Translations under genes and position numbers: made by a program
Notes under the pieces: generated by a model
What the model was told of the DNA's origin: nothing
The model's database searches: none
The model's input: only the letters and a program-made list of their open reading frames with translations
Part shown: positions 1-7,640 of the stretch, one piece after another
Position numbering within the stretch: position 1 is the stretch's first letter
Layout: each line of letters opens with the position of its first letter
Origin: Sphingobacteriales bacterium
GTDB lineage: Bacteria > Bacteroidota > Bacteroidia > Chitinophagales > Chitinophagaceae
Length of the DNA stretch: 64,000 nt
Reading direction: 5' to 3'
NCBI GenBank assembly: GCA_016219985.1
Contig: JACRJO010000032.1
Coordinates: forward strand, 372,001 to 436,000

Positions 1-1
1 T

Positions 2-349
2 TTCACCGGGGCAAAGAAATACGCAAGGATCATCGTGGAAAAAATGCTCAGTGGCAAACTGGATAAACATACGGTCCTGAATGTAAATGTTCCCCTTGCA
101 CAGGCGGACCTGCTGAAGGGAATCAAGATCTGCCGGCAGGCCTATGCGAAATACGAGGAAGACTTTATTGAACGGAATGACCCGCATGGCCGCCACTATT
201 ACTGGCTGACCGGCGAGTTTGTAAATTTTGATAAAGGAAAAGATACCGATGTATGGGCCCTGGCCAATAATTATGTCAGCGTGGTGCCCGTGCAATTTGA
301 CCTGACCAACTATGCCCTGAAAGAAAAATTAAAACACTGGGAAAAATGA
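2..349 (+). CDS. surE: 5'/3'-nucleotidase SurE, C-terminal part (cut by window edge)
   Basis: The frame is open from base 2, so this is the last ~115 codons of a longer gene rather than a short ORF starting at the ATG at 35. The visible residues include TVLNVNVP, a typical SurE core segment, followed by a region ending ...LTNY near the C-terminus. SurE is a metal-dependent nucleoside monophosphatase acting in the cytoplasm. The metal-binding N-terminal residues lie outside the window. The stop overlaps the start of the next gene by 4 bp (ATGA), and lpxB follows, so the three are probably co-transcribed. The family call rests on the C-terminal segment only. Confidence 0.8.
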   Translation, partial: FTGAKKYARIIVEKMLSGKLDKHTVLNVNVPLAQADLLKGIKICRQAYAKYEEDFIERNDPHGRHYYWLTGEFVNFDKGKDTDVWALANNYVSVVPVQFDLTNYALKEKLKHWEK

Positions 350-642
350 TATTTACCAAGGACAACCTGAAACTCGGATTACTGTTAGGACTCGTGGGTC
401 CCCTGCTCGGACTGGCCGTTGTATATCTTGCCAGGTTCTCTTCTTTTACCTTCCTCGAATTCCTCGACAATTTCATCCATGAGAACAAACTGATCACCTC
501 GATCGGTTCCATGAGCCTGCTGGCCAACGCGGTGCTTTTTACCCTGTATGTAAACACGAACCGCGATAAAACAGCCAGGGGTATCTTCATCGTTACCCTG
601 GTATATGGTATCGGGATACTCGTATTGAAGATCTTCAATTAA
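346..642 (+). CDS. Small three-helix membrane protein between surE and lpxB
   Basis: This 98-residue protein has three hydrophobic stretches (about residues 10-29, 49-68 and 78-97), enough for three membrane spans, with a short charged loop (NTNRDK) between the second and third. No catalytic motif is recognizable. Its ATG overlaps the surE stop by 4 bp and lpxB begins 16 bp downstream, so translational coupling in a surE-orf-lpxB operon is likely. The position next to a lipid A gene suggests an envelope role, but that is inference from context. I do not recognise the family. Confidence 0.75.
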   Translation: MIFTKDNLKLGLLLGLVGPLLGLAVVYLARFSSFTFLEFLDNFIHENKLITSIGSMSLLANAVLFTLYVNTNRDKTARGIFIVTLVYGIGILVLKIFN

Positions 643-658
643 TTCACCCGTAACGGTT

Positions 659-1771
659 ATGAAATATTATATCATCGCAGGGGAAGCATCGGGGGATTTG
701 CACGGCAGCAACCTGATCCGGGAAATCCGGAAAGCAGACGCCTCCGCTTCCATCCGCTGCTGGGGCGGTGATAAAATGCAGGAGCAGGGAGGAGAACTGG
801 TCAAACACTACCGGGAACTGGCTTTTATGGGATTCTCCGAAGTACTGATGAACCTGCGGACCATTTTCCGGAACCTCGCATTCTGCCGTAGCGACATCCG
901 GTCCTGGCAACCCGACGTACTGATCCTGATCGATTACCCCGGCTTTAACCTGCGGATCGCGAAATGGGCAAAGAAAAACGGGCTCCGGGTCATCTATTAT
1001 ATTGCCCCGCAGGTCTGGGCCTGGAAGGAAAACCGGGTTAAATCCATGAAGCAATGCATTGACCTGATGCTGGTGATCCTGCCATTCGAAAAAGATTATT
1101 TTAAAAACAAATGGAACTGGGACGTAGAGTATGTGGGTCATCCGCTGGTGGAGGAAACAGAATCCGCTATCGCCCGTACTCCCGGCCCTTCATTGGCTTC
1201 CAAACCCATCGTGGCTTTATTGCCGGGAAGCCGGAAACAGGAGATCCGTAAAAAATTACCGGTGATGCTGGAACTAAGCCGCTCCTTCCCGGGTTACCAG
1301 TTTATCGTGGCTAAGGCACCGGGCGCTGATGAAACATTTTATAAAACCCTGCTGGGTGAATACCCGGATGTTTTTTATGTACAACGGCAAACCTATGAAT
1401 TGCTGTTACAGTCAAAAGCCGCCCTGGTCACTTCCGGGACAGCCACCCTTGAAACAGCCCTGCTGGGTATACCCGAAGTGGTTTGTTACAAAGGATCGCC
1501 CATCTCCTACCAGATTGCCAAACGGGTGATTAAAGTAAAATATATTTCGCTGGTGAACCTGATCATGGATAAACCGGTGGTCCGGGAACTGATACAGGAT
1601 GCCTTCACAGTTGCCAATCTCAAAACAGAACTGACCGGCTTGCTGGAAAACAAGGAGCGGATCCGGCAGATCCGGGAAGATTATGCCCGGCTAAAACATT
1701 TACTGAAACAGGGGGGCGATGCTTCCGCTACGGCTGCCGCCAGCATTATCCGCTTCCTGTCGGCGAAGTAA
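659..1771 (+). CDS. lpxB: Lipid-A-disaccharide synthase LpxB
   Basis: The 370-residue product opens with IIAGEASGDLHG, the hallmark of LpxB, and later has LPGSRKQEI, also a family signature. LpxB is a GT19 enzyme that condenses UDP-2,3-diacylglucosamine with lipid X to form the lipid A disaccharide on the cytoplasmic face of the inner membrane. The length matches the family. It is the last gene of the surE operon. No clear terminator follows; 40 bp downstream lies the first copy of the 105-bp inverted repeat. Confidence 0.95.
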   Translation: MKYYIIAGEASGDLHGSNLIREIRKADASASIRCWGGDKMQEQGGELVKHYRELAFMGFSEVLMNLRTIFRNLAFCRSDIRSWQPDVLILIDYPGFNLRIAKWAKKNGLRVIYYIAPQVWAWKENRVKSMKQCIDLMLVILPFEKDYFKNKWNWDVEYVGHPLVEETESAIARTPGPSLASKPIVALLPGSRKQEIRKKLPVMLELSRSFPGYQFIVAKAPGADETFYKTLLGEYPDVFYVQRQTYELLLQSKAALVTSGTATLETALLGIPEVVCYKGSPISYQIAKRVIKVKYISLVNLIMDKPVVRELIQDAFTVANLKTELTGLLENKERIRQIREDYARLKHLLKQGGDASATAAASIIRFLSAK

Positions 1772-2083
1772 TTCCGGGGAGGATGACCAAAATATGTTAC
1801 CTGCCGGTGATATAATACCTTTCAGACATTAGTTTTGCAGTGATTATTCCCGGTATTATACCGACAGACATTAGCACCGGCCGATCCATGTAATTTTAAT
1901 GTCTCGTCGGTATAAGATATCCGCTGCGCGGATTTGCTTCATCACACCCGCCTGCTCGCCTCGCGGCGAAGGGGGCCGGCAAGGCAGGTGATAAAAAAGT
2001 CTTTCAGATTGAATACCCTCTACAAAAAAATTATACACCCCTCTATTTTATCCCAAAAAGGGTTATCGAAGCCGCAAGCCTGT
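1772..2083. other. Intergenic region carrying the first 105-bp repeat copy
   Basis: This 312-base stretch separates lpxB (+) from the GT-C-like gene (-), two convergent genes. It holds the 105-bp repeat at 1812-1916 and no convincing ORF. No classic hairpin plus T-run is visible, so the repeat, which can itself fold, may serve as the transcription barrier between the convergent genes. Confidence 0.6.
1812..1916 (+). repeat. 105-bp dispersed repeat, copy 1 (inverted relative to copy 2)
   Basis: These 105 bases match 9464-9568 exactly when reverse-complemented. The unit has MITE- or REP-like internal structure: its ends carry imperfect inverted repeats built on TATACC and AGACATTA, and TAATGTCT or its complement occurs three times, so the RNA or single strand could fold into a long hairpin. 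No clear target-site duplication is seen at either end. The similarity stops sharply at both boundaries. Confidence 0.85.
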
Positions 2084-3733
2084 TTATTTCCCCGCGGGCT
2101 TCACGAACACCTCTATCATCCCCTTGGTATCCCCTCTCCGGGGCGCCGCGAAAGAATCTATTTTTTGGTAATGATTCAGTAAACTGTCCCTGACGCGGAA
2201 GGGGAAAAAATTATTCAGGGAAGGGATGTATTCAAACAATACCATATCGTACTCTTTTGCCACGATCCTCTTTTCAAACATCTCCGCCTGCTTGTTGAAC
2301 ATCCCTACTCCCAGGTGATTCCAGAGCGGGTAATGGGATCCCCGTTCTGTTTTGTAAGGTATCTCCGCAGCGAGCGGGGTCAGTTCACTCATATTGAGCA
2401 GCCGGATGTCTTTTTGCTGCCGTATGATATCCATTGCCATGAGCCGCTTTATTCCTTCCGCGGTAGAAACCGGCATGGAAATTTTCTCAAAAGATTTCAA
2501 CCCGCAATACACCCAGGATGACATTTCCGTCGCGGAACTGTCCACCGGCCCGATCATATAGGTCTTCCGGTTGATCAGGTTCTCCCCGCCGGGGGAAACG
2601 GTGGCGGTATCCTGCGGGAAAAATTTATAGGCCACCCGTTGAATATATTTTGAAAATACCCCGCTCCACCAGAGTAAGATACCAACCGACAACAGGGCCG
2701 GCAGGAATTTTTTCCCCGCCGCGGCCGGAACCAGCTCAGCGAGCTGATAAAAAATATAGGCAATGGCAAAGGAATGGAAAAAGATATTGTTATCCGGCGG
2801 AGTATAACTGGTCACCTGGAACACCGCTGCCTCTCCCAGCACACCCAGTGTCAGCAGGAGAAACAGCATTTCTTTTTTATTCTTCCACAACCCCGGGAAG
2901 GAACGGAACCGGAAGAACAGCAAAACGAAAATGATAAAGAAGTAGAACTTGATCCATTGCGAGTTCTCCAGCAATTCAATGGTTATCTCCGTCAGTGATA
3001 TCCGGGCAGAATGCGGCGCCTGCCCGTGATTGAACCAGTATCCAAAACCACTGTTAATAAACGGAAGAATAAATAAGGCGAGCAGGATCACAAAAGCTGC
3101 TGCAAAAACCAACAGGGGTTTCCAGTCCCGGTATGCCAGCAAGGGATATGCTAAAATCAATGCCGCTAACAGGAAGGCCATGGCGCCGGCATCCTGCTTG
3201 GTCAGAAAAGAACAAACAGTAAAAAAAGCAGCAAAAACCAACAACCCGGCTGTTTTCGGAAAACTACGTTCTCCCGTGATCGCCTTACACAAAAATGACA
3301 ATCCCACGAACTCATACACGATTACCGTATGATTGTACCAGGGCCAGAAATTAAAAAAGGAAAACGACACACAATACAACAACAGGGCCACTACCCGTAA
3401 GGAAGAGGTTAATCCCAAACTCTTCATGATCGAACGAAAGGCAAGCCCCGAGATAATATTGATAAACACCTGCGCCTTGACAAGGGTAATCAACTGAGTA
3501 CCAAATATTTTAAAGAATATCCCGGGAATGATCCAATACATTCCTCCTAACGGGGTGCCAAAATCCCGGAAAGGCAATTGCCCCTCACTGATCCGGTAAG
3601 CCCCTTCCCAGGAAAGAAAAATATTGACCCGGTACGGGAAATTGACAAAAAGTGGGACGCTGGCTAATAAAACAATGATCAATGTCTCAATAACAGAAAA
3701 ATAATATTTCGGGGCGAAACGGGGCTGGTTCAT
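2084..3733 (-). CDS. Polytopic GT-C-type glycosyltransferase (ArnT/GT39-like), candidate pentosyltransferase
   Basis: This 549-residue protein has about ten hydrophobic segments. Just after the first span is an acidic loop (SWEGAYRISEGQLPFRD), the arrangement seen in GT-C enzymes that transfer sugars from polyprenyl-phosphate donors outside the inner membrane. A soluble C-terminal region of about 170 residues follows the last span (from about residue 375). It is transcribed divergently from the adjacent UbiA/DprE-like operon with 93 bp between starts. A donor link to that pathway is plausible, with the product of the four-gene operon as its substrate. Exact donor and acceptor are unknown, and no close homolog is identified from sequence alone. 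Confidence 0.65.
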   Translation of the reverse strand: MNQPRFAPKYYFSVIETLIIVLLASVPLFVNFPYRVNIFLSWEGAYRISEGQLPFRDFGTPLGGMYWIIPGIFFKIFGTQLITLVKAQVFINIISGLAFRSIMKSLGLTSSLRVVALLLYCVSFSFFNFWPWYNHTVIVYEFVGLSFLCKAITGERSFPKTAGLLVFAAFFTVCSFLTKQDAGAMAFLLAALILAYPLLAYRDWKPLLVFAAAFVILLALFILPFINSGFGYWFNHGQAPHSARISLTEITIELLENSQWIKFYFFIIFVLLFFRFRSFPGLWKNKKEMLFLLLTLGVLGEAAVFQVTSYTPPDNNIFFHSFAIAYIFYQLAELVPAAAGKKFLPALLSVGILLWWSGVFSKYIQRVAYKFFPQDTATVSPGGENLINRKTYMIGPVDSSATEMSSWVYCGLKSFEKISMPVSTAEGIKRLMAMDIIRQQKDIRLLNMSELTPLAAEIPYKTERGSHYPLWNHLGVGMFNKQAEMFEKRIVAKEYDMVLFEYIPSLNNFFPFRVRDSLLNHYQKIDSFAAPRRGDTKGMIEVFVKPAGK

Positions 3734-3826
3734 CAGAAAAAAATAGAGTGGTAAACATAAAAAAAAAAATCCGCACTAAAAACACTATTAAATGTGCTGA
3801 TTAGTGAGTAATTTGTATCCAATTTT
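3734..3826. promoter_or_regulatory. Divergent promoter region between GT-C gene and arabinose-type operon
   Basis: The 93-bp gap between two divergent starts must hold promoters for both. It is A+T-rich. A near-consensus Bacteroidota -7 element (TATGTTTA against TAnnTTTG) occurs on the minus strand, and TAATTTG occurs on the plus strand shortly before the UbiA ATG. Neither is a perfect match, so the assignment rests mainly on gene arrangement. Confidence 0.45.
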
Positions 3827-4717
3827 ATGGTCAAAGCCCTTATTCAATTAGTACGTCCCAAGGATTGGGCAAAGAATATGTTCCTGTTTCTTCCGCTTTT
3901 TTTTGCCGGGGAAATATTAAACACTGAAAAAATTGTTCCCCTCCTGTCCGGATTCCTTGCTTTTTCCTGTGTCGCCAGCAGTATCTATATCATCAACGAC
4001 TACCGGGATATAGAAGATGACAGGAAGCACCCGGTAAAAAAGAACAGGCCCCTGGCCAGCGGTACAGTGCCAAAAACAATTGCCCTGTTGCTCCTCTTCA
4101 TCCTGCTGATCGCCGGTTTCGGGATTGCCTGGATGATACGGGATAAATTCCTGTTTGTACTGGGCATTTATTTTCTGCTGAACCTGGGTTACTCATACGG
4201 GTTAAAAGCCATCCCCGTGCTCGATATCCTGATCCTGGCCGCGGGCTTTATCCTCCGGATCAAAGCCGGTTCCGTGATCTCGTTTACCCCGCTTTCGGAA
4301 TGGATTGTCATCATGGTTTTCCTGCTGGCGCTTTTCATGGCCATCGGCAAGCGGCGGGATGATGTGTTGCTGAAGATCAGTTCCGGGGCGGAAATGAGAA
4401 AATCCGTCCGGGGCTATAACCTCGAATTCCTGAATGTCCTTTTATCCCTCGTTTGCGCCATCATTATCGTAGCCTACTTCATGTACACCATGTCGCCCGA
4501 AACGATGGCCCGCCTGGGAACACACCGGCTTTATTATACCTGCCTGTTTGTAATTGCAGGGATCATGCGTTACCTGCAGATCATTTTTGTTATGGCGGAT
4601 TCCGGCTCACCCACCCGGATTTTGTACAAAGACCCCTTCATCCAGGTAACCCTGCTTTGCTGGATAGCCAGCTTTGCCGGCATTATTTACATGAAGGACT
4701 TAACCCTGTTTAACTAA
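3827..4717 (+). CDS. UbiA-family prenyltransferase, likely polyprenyl-phosphate phosphoribosyltransferase (DPPR synthase-like)
   Basis: The 296-residue polytopic protein carries NDYRDIEDDRKHP at residues 57-69 followed by RPLASG. This is the metal-binding motif of UbiA enzymes in the version typical of mycobacterial Rv3806c, which joins PRPP to decaprenyl phosphate. A second aspartate motif lies near residues 174-180 (GKRRDD). The neighbours, DprE1-like and DprE2-like genes and a phosphatase, are the rest of the polyprenyl-phosphoryl-D-arabinose route, which favours phosphoribosyl transfer over quinone or heme prenylation. The stop (TAATG) overlaps the next start by 1 bp. Membrane location follows from about eight hydrophobic segments. 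Confidence 0.85.
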   Translation: MVKALIQLVRPKDWAKNMFLFLPLFFAGEILNTEKIVPLLSGFLAFSCVASSIYIINDYRDIEDDRKHPVKKNRPLASGTVPKTIALLLLFILLIAGFGIAWMIRDKFLFVLGIYFLLNLGYSYGLKAIPVLDILILAAGFILRIKAGSVISFTPLSEWIVIMVFLLALFMAIGKRRDDVLLKISSGAEMRKSVRGYNLEFLNVLLSLVCAIIIVAYFMYTMSPETMARLGTHRLYYTCLFVIAGIMRYLQIIFVMADSGSPTRILYKDPFIQVTLLCWIASFAGIIYMKDLTLFN

Positions 4718-6063
4718 TGAAAAAGCAAATTGCCAATTGGGGGAACTACCCCCGGATAGAAAGCGATGAACAGACGTTCAGCTTTACCGAGGAATTGCAG
4801 ACCTATGTTAAAAAAAAGGAACCCTTCATTGCGCGGGGATATGGCCGTTGCTATGGTGATGCCTCCCTGGCCCCCAACACTATTTCCACACTCCGGTATA
4901 ACAAAGTCCTTTCCTTCGATACCGAAAAGGGCATTTTTGAATGCCAGTCGGGACTGACACTGGACAAGATCTTAACCATTATTGTACCGAAGGGCTGGTT
5001 CCTGCCGGTTACCCCGGGTACCAAGTTTATAACCATCGGCGGCGCCGTAGCCAGTGATGTACATGGAAAAAATCACCATGTGGATGGTTCTTTTTCCGCC
5101 CATGTAATCGATATGGATGTGATCGGAACCGACGGCACCCTTTATACCTGTTCGCCAACACAGCACAGCGACCTGTTCTGGGCCACCTGCGGCGGTATGG
5201 GACTCACCGGGGTGATCAGCCGCATCAAATTTGACCTGAAGAAAATTGAAACCTCCTATATCAAACAAAAGCAGCTGAAAGCAAAGAACCTGGAAGATAT
5301 CCTGCGCCTGTTTGAGGAAAACAGCCACTATACCTATTCTGTTGCCTGGATCGATTGCCTGAAAAAAGGAAAAGGCTTTGGCCGGAGCATCCTGATCCTT
5401 GGGGAACACGCAAAAAAAGAGGAAATCCCCGCTAAATACCAGGGCAACCCGCTGAAACTGCCCCCGCAAAAACAGATCCTGTTCCCCTTTAACCTCCCTT
5501 CCTTTGTATTGAATAAACTGACCGTAAAAGCGTTCAATTTTTTATACTACGGGAAGAACCTGAAAAGAGAAATCAACAATGTGGTTTCTTATGAACCTTT
5601 CTTTTACCCGCTGGATGCCATACAGCTCTGGAACAGGGGTTATGGGAAAAAAGGGTTTATTCAATACCAGTTTGTCTTACCCCTCGAAAGCAAGGCCGGT
5701 CTTATTGAAATCCTGCACCGGATCAGTGACAAGGGAATTGGCTCCTTCCTGGCCGTACTGAAAGTATTCGGCCGCCAGGACGACCTGATCTCTTTTCCCC
5801 GGGAAGGCTACACCCTCGCATTGGATATCCCGGTTCGCAACGGGTTATTCCCCTTCCTGGATGAACTGGATGCCCTCGTTTTAAAATACGGCGGCCGGCT
5901 CTATCTCTCCAAGGATGCCCGGATGAAACCCGAGATACTGGAAAACAGTTACCCGCACCTCTCCGCATTCAAAGAAATAATCAGTAAATATAACCCGCAG
6001 TCAGCGTTCAGTTCTTTACAGTCTGAACGGCTGCATATCACTTCCGGTAAGTCACTTATATGA
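4717..6063 (+). CDS. FAD-binding oxidoreductase, DprE1-like (polyprenyl-phosphoribose 2'-oxidase)
   Basis: The 448-residue product has the FAD-binding signatures GYGRCYGD (residues 41-48) and GGAVASDVHGKNHH (108-121). The latter is nearly the DprE1 sequence in which a His/Lys-rich loop contacts the flavin. In mycobacteria DprE1 oxidizes the 2'-OH of decaprenyl-phosphoryl-ribose and DprE2 reduces the ketone, giving the arabinose epimer. Here the DprE2-like gene follows with a 4-bp overlap and the DPPR synthase-like gene precedes it, so the same two-step epimerization is inferred. It could instead epimerize another lipid-linked pentose. Confidence 0.88.
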   Translation: MKKQIANWGNYPRIESDEQTFSFTEELQTYVKKKEPFIARGYGRCYGDASLAPNTISTLRYNKVLSFDTEKGIFECQSGLTLDKILTIIVPKGWFLPVTPGTKFITIGGAVASDVHGKNHHVDGSFSAHVIDMDVIGTDGTLYTCSPTQHSDLFWATCGGMGLTGVISRIKFDLKKIETSYIKQKQLKAKNLEDILRLFEENSHYTYSVAWIDCLKKGKGFGRSILILGEHAKKEEIPAKYQGNPLKLPPQKQILFPFNLPSFVLNKLTVKAFNFLYYGKNLKREINNVVSYEPFFYPLDAIQLWNRGYGKKGFIQYQFVLPLESKAGLIEILHRISDKGIGSFLAVLKVFGRQDDLISFPREGYTLALDIPVRNGLFPFLDELDALVLKYGGRLYLSKDARMKPEILENSYPHLSAFKEIISKYNPQSAFSSLQSERLHITSGKSLI

Positions 6064-6794
6064 ACCCCTCAGTACTCATTCTTGGCGCCAGCTCCGATAT
6101 CGGGATGGCCCTTGCCGAAAAATTTGCGCAAAATGGCTACCCGCTTGTGCTGGCCGCCCGGAATAGCCAGCGACTGGCTCCCCTGCAATCCGACCTGGAA
6201 ATAAAATACGGAACCGGTTGTGCGATTCTTGAATTCGATATCACGCATACGGATACCCACCAGGCGACCTGGGACAGCCTCCGGGAAAAACCGGGGATCA
6301 CGATCTGTGTGGCCGGTTATATGAAAGACAACGAACAGGTGATAAAGGATACAGCGGAAACACTGAAAACGATAGCCACCAATTTTACCGGGCCGGTGGC
6401 TATGCTGAATATTATTGCGGCAGATTATGCGAAAAACGGGAAGGGAATCATTGCGGGTATCAGCTCAGTGGCAGGGCTGAGGGGCCGGCAAAGCAATTAT
6501 ATATACGGAAGCGCCAAAGCAGGACTCACCGCTTATTTATCCGGGTTACGGAACAGGATGTATCCCCACCAGGTGCATGTGCTGACCGTGTTGCCGGGAT
6601 TCATGGATACAAAAATGACCGCCCATTTAAAGCTCCCCAAATTGCTGACGGCACAGCCCGCCGCAGTGGCGGATGCCATTTACCGGGGAATCCAAAAAAA
6701 GAAAAACATTATTTATATCAAGTGGTTCTGGAAATGGATCATGTTCATCATCCGGCATATTCCTGAATCCATTTTCAAAAAGAAAAAACTGTGA
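6060..6794 (+). CDS. Short-chain dehydrogenase, DprE2-like (keto-sugar reductase)
   Basis: This 244-residue SDR has an N-terminal Rossmann motif (GASSDIG, residues 9-15), the catalytic pair Tyr149/Lys153 in YGSAK, and a serine pair at 135-136. The length fits DprE2. Its start overlaps the DprE1-like stop by 4 bp and its stop overlaps the next GTG start by 4 bp. The predicted role is NAD(P)H-dependent reduction of the 2-keto intermediate to polyprenyl-phosphoryl-arabinose. The C-terminus is hydrophobic and then basic (KWFWKWIMFIIRHI), consistent with membrane association next to its lipid substrate. Confidence 0.85.
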   Translation: MNPSVLILGASSDIGMALAEKFAQNGYPLVLAARNSQRLAPLQSDLEIKYGTGCAILEFDITHTDTHQATWDSLREKPGITICVAGYMKDNEQVIKDTAETLKTIATNFTGPVAMLNIIAADYAKNGKGIIAGISSVAGLRGRQSNYIYGSAKAGLTAYLSGLRNRMYPHQVHVLTVLPGFMDTKMTAHLKLPKLLTAQPAAVADAIYRGIQKKKNIIYIKWFWKWIMFIIRHIPESIFKKKKL

Positions 6795-7384
6795 AGAAAG
6801 GAATTGCCTTTTTTGATTTTGACGGAACCCTCAGCAGCAAGGACAGCTTGCTGGAGTTCATAAAATTCAGCAAAGGGAATATCCGCTTCCTCGCAGGATT
6901 CCTCCTGCTCTCACCCTGGCTGCTGGCATTAAAGTTCCGGCTCATTGGCAACCAGCGGGCAAAGGAAAAAGTATTGCAGTATTTTTTTAAGGACACCCCG
7001 GTAACCCACTTCAACGAAAAAGGCCGGCAATTTGCCAGCACCGTTATCCCCTCCATTATCCGGACGGATGCCCTGCGGGAAATCAAAAAACTGAAAGAAA
7101 ACAATATCGAGGTTGTAGTTGTTTCCGCCTCACCGGAGAACTGGCTGATCGGCTGGACCCATTCAATGGGCCTGGCACTGATCAGTACCCAACTCGGGGA
7201 AAAGGACAACAAAATAACCGGGATGATTGAAGGTTTTAATTGCCATGGCGAAGAAAAGGTGAGGCGAATCCGGGAGCAGTTTGACCTGGCCGCTTATGAT
7301 GAAATATATGCGTATGGCGACAGCCGGGGTGACCGGCCCATGTTAGCCCTGGCCGGGCATGCATTTTACAAGCCATTCCGGTAA
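6791..7384 (+). CDS. HAD-IB family phosphatase of the arabinose-type operon
   Basis: The 197-residue protein has HAD motif I FFDFDGT (nucleophile Asp9, Asp11), motif II with Ser in VVVSAS, and motif IV YGDSRGDRPML. The start is a GTG that overlaps the preceding stop by 4 bp; no ATG lies nearby in frame. In mycobacteria the 5-phosphate of polyprenyl-phosphoryl-ribose-5-phosphate is removed before DprE1 acts, usually assigned to a PAP2-type protein (Rv3807c). A HAD enzyme in this position could be a non-orthologous replacement. A hydrophobic patch at about residues 37-50 may dock it on the membrane. Confidence 0.8.
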   Translation: MKKGIAFFDFDGTLSSKDSLLEFIKFSKGNIRFLAGFLLLSPWLLALKFRLIGNQRAKEKVLQYFFKDTPVTHFNEKGRQFASTVIPSIIRTDALREIKKLKENNIEVVVVSASPENWLIGWTHSMGLALISTQLGEKDNKITGMIEGFNCHGEEKVRRIREQFDLAAYDEIYAYGDSRGDRPMLALAGHAFYKPFR

Positions 7385-7640
7385 TGAACCCCTTTCCAAA
7401 AATTTACACATAGCGTTGACTCTTAATGTCTTAAAAAATAACATGGCGGCATTTGTTTGATTTACATTTTATTTATTAGATTTACCACCAGCTTCCCCAC
7501 CGGGCTGGTCATCAATTCCCCATATCCTTCTGAAGAGTCTATCGCGCTACCGGAATCTTTGCATTACCGGTACCAGGCAATTTACCTGAATGCTCTTTTG
7601 GGCAATCATATTATTTATTAAATTAATTAAACCCTTAAAT

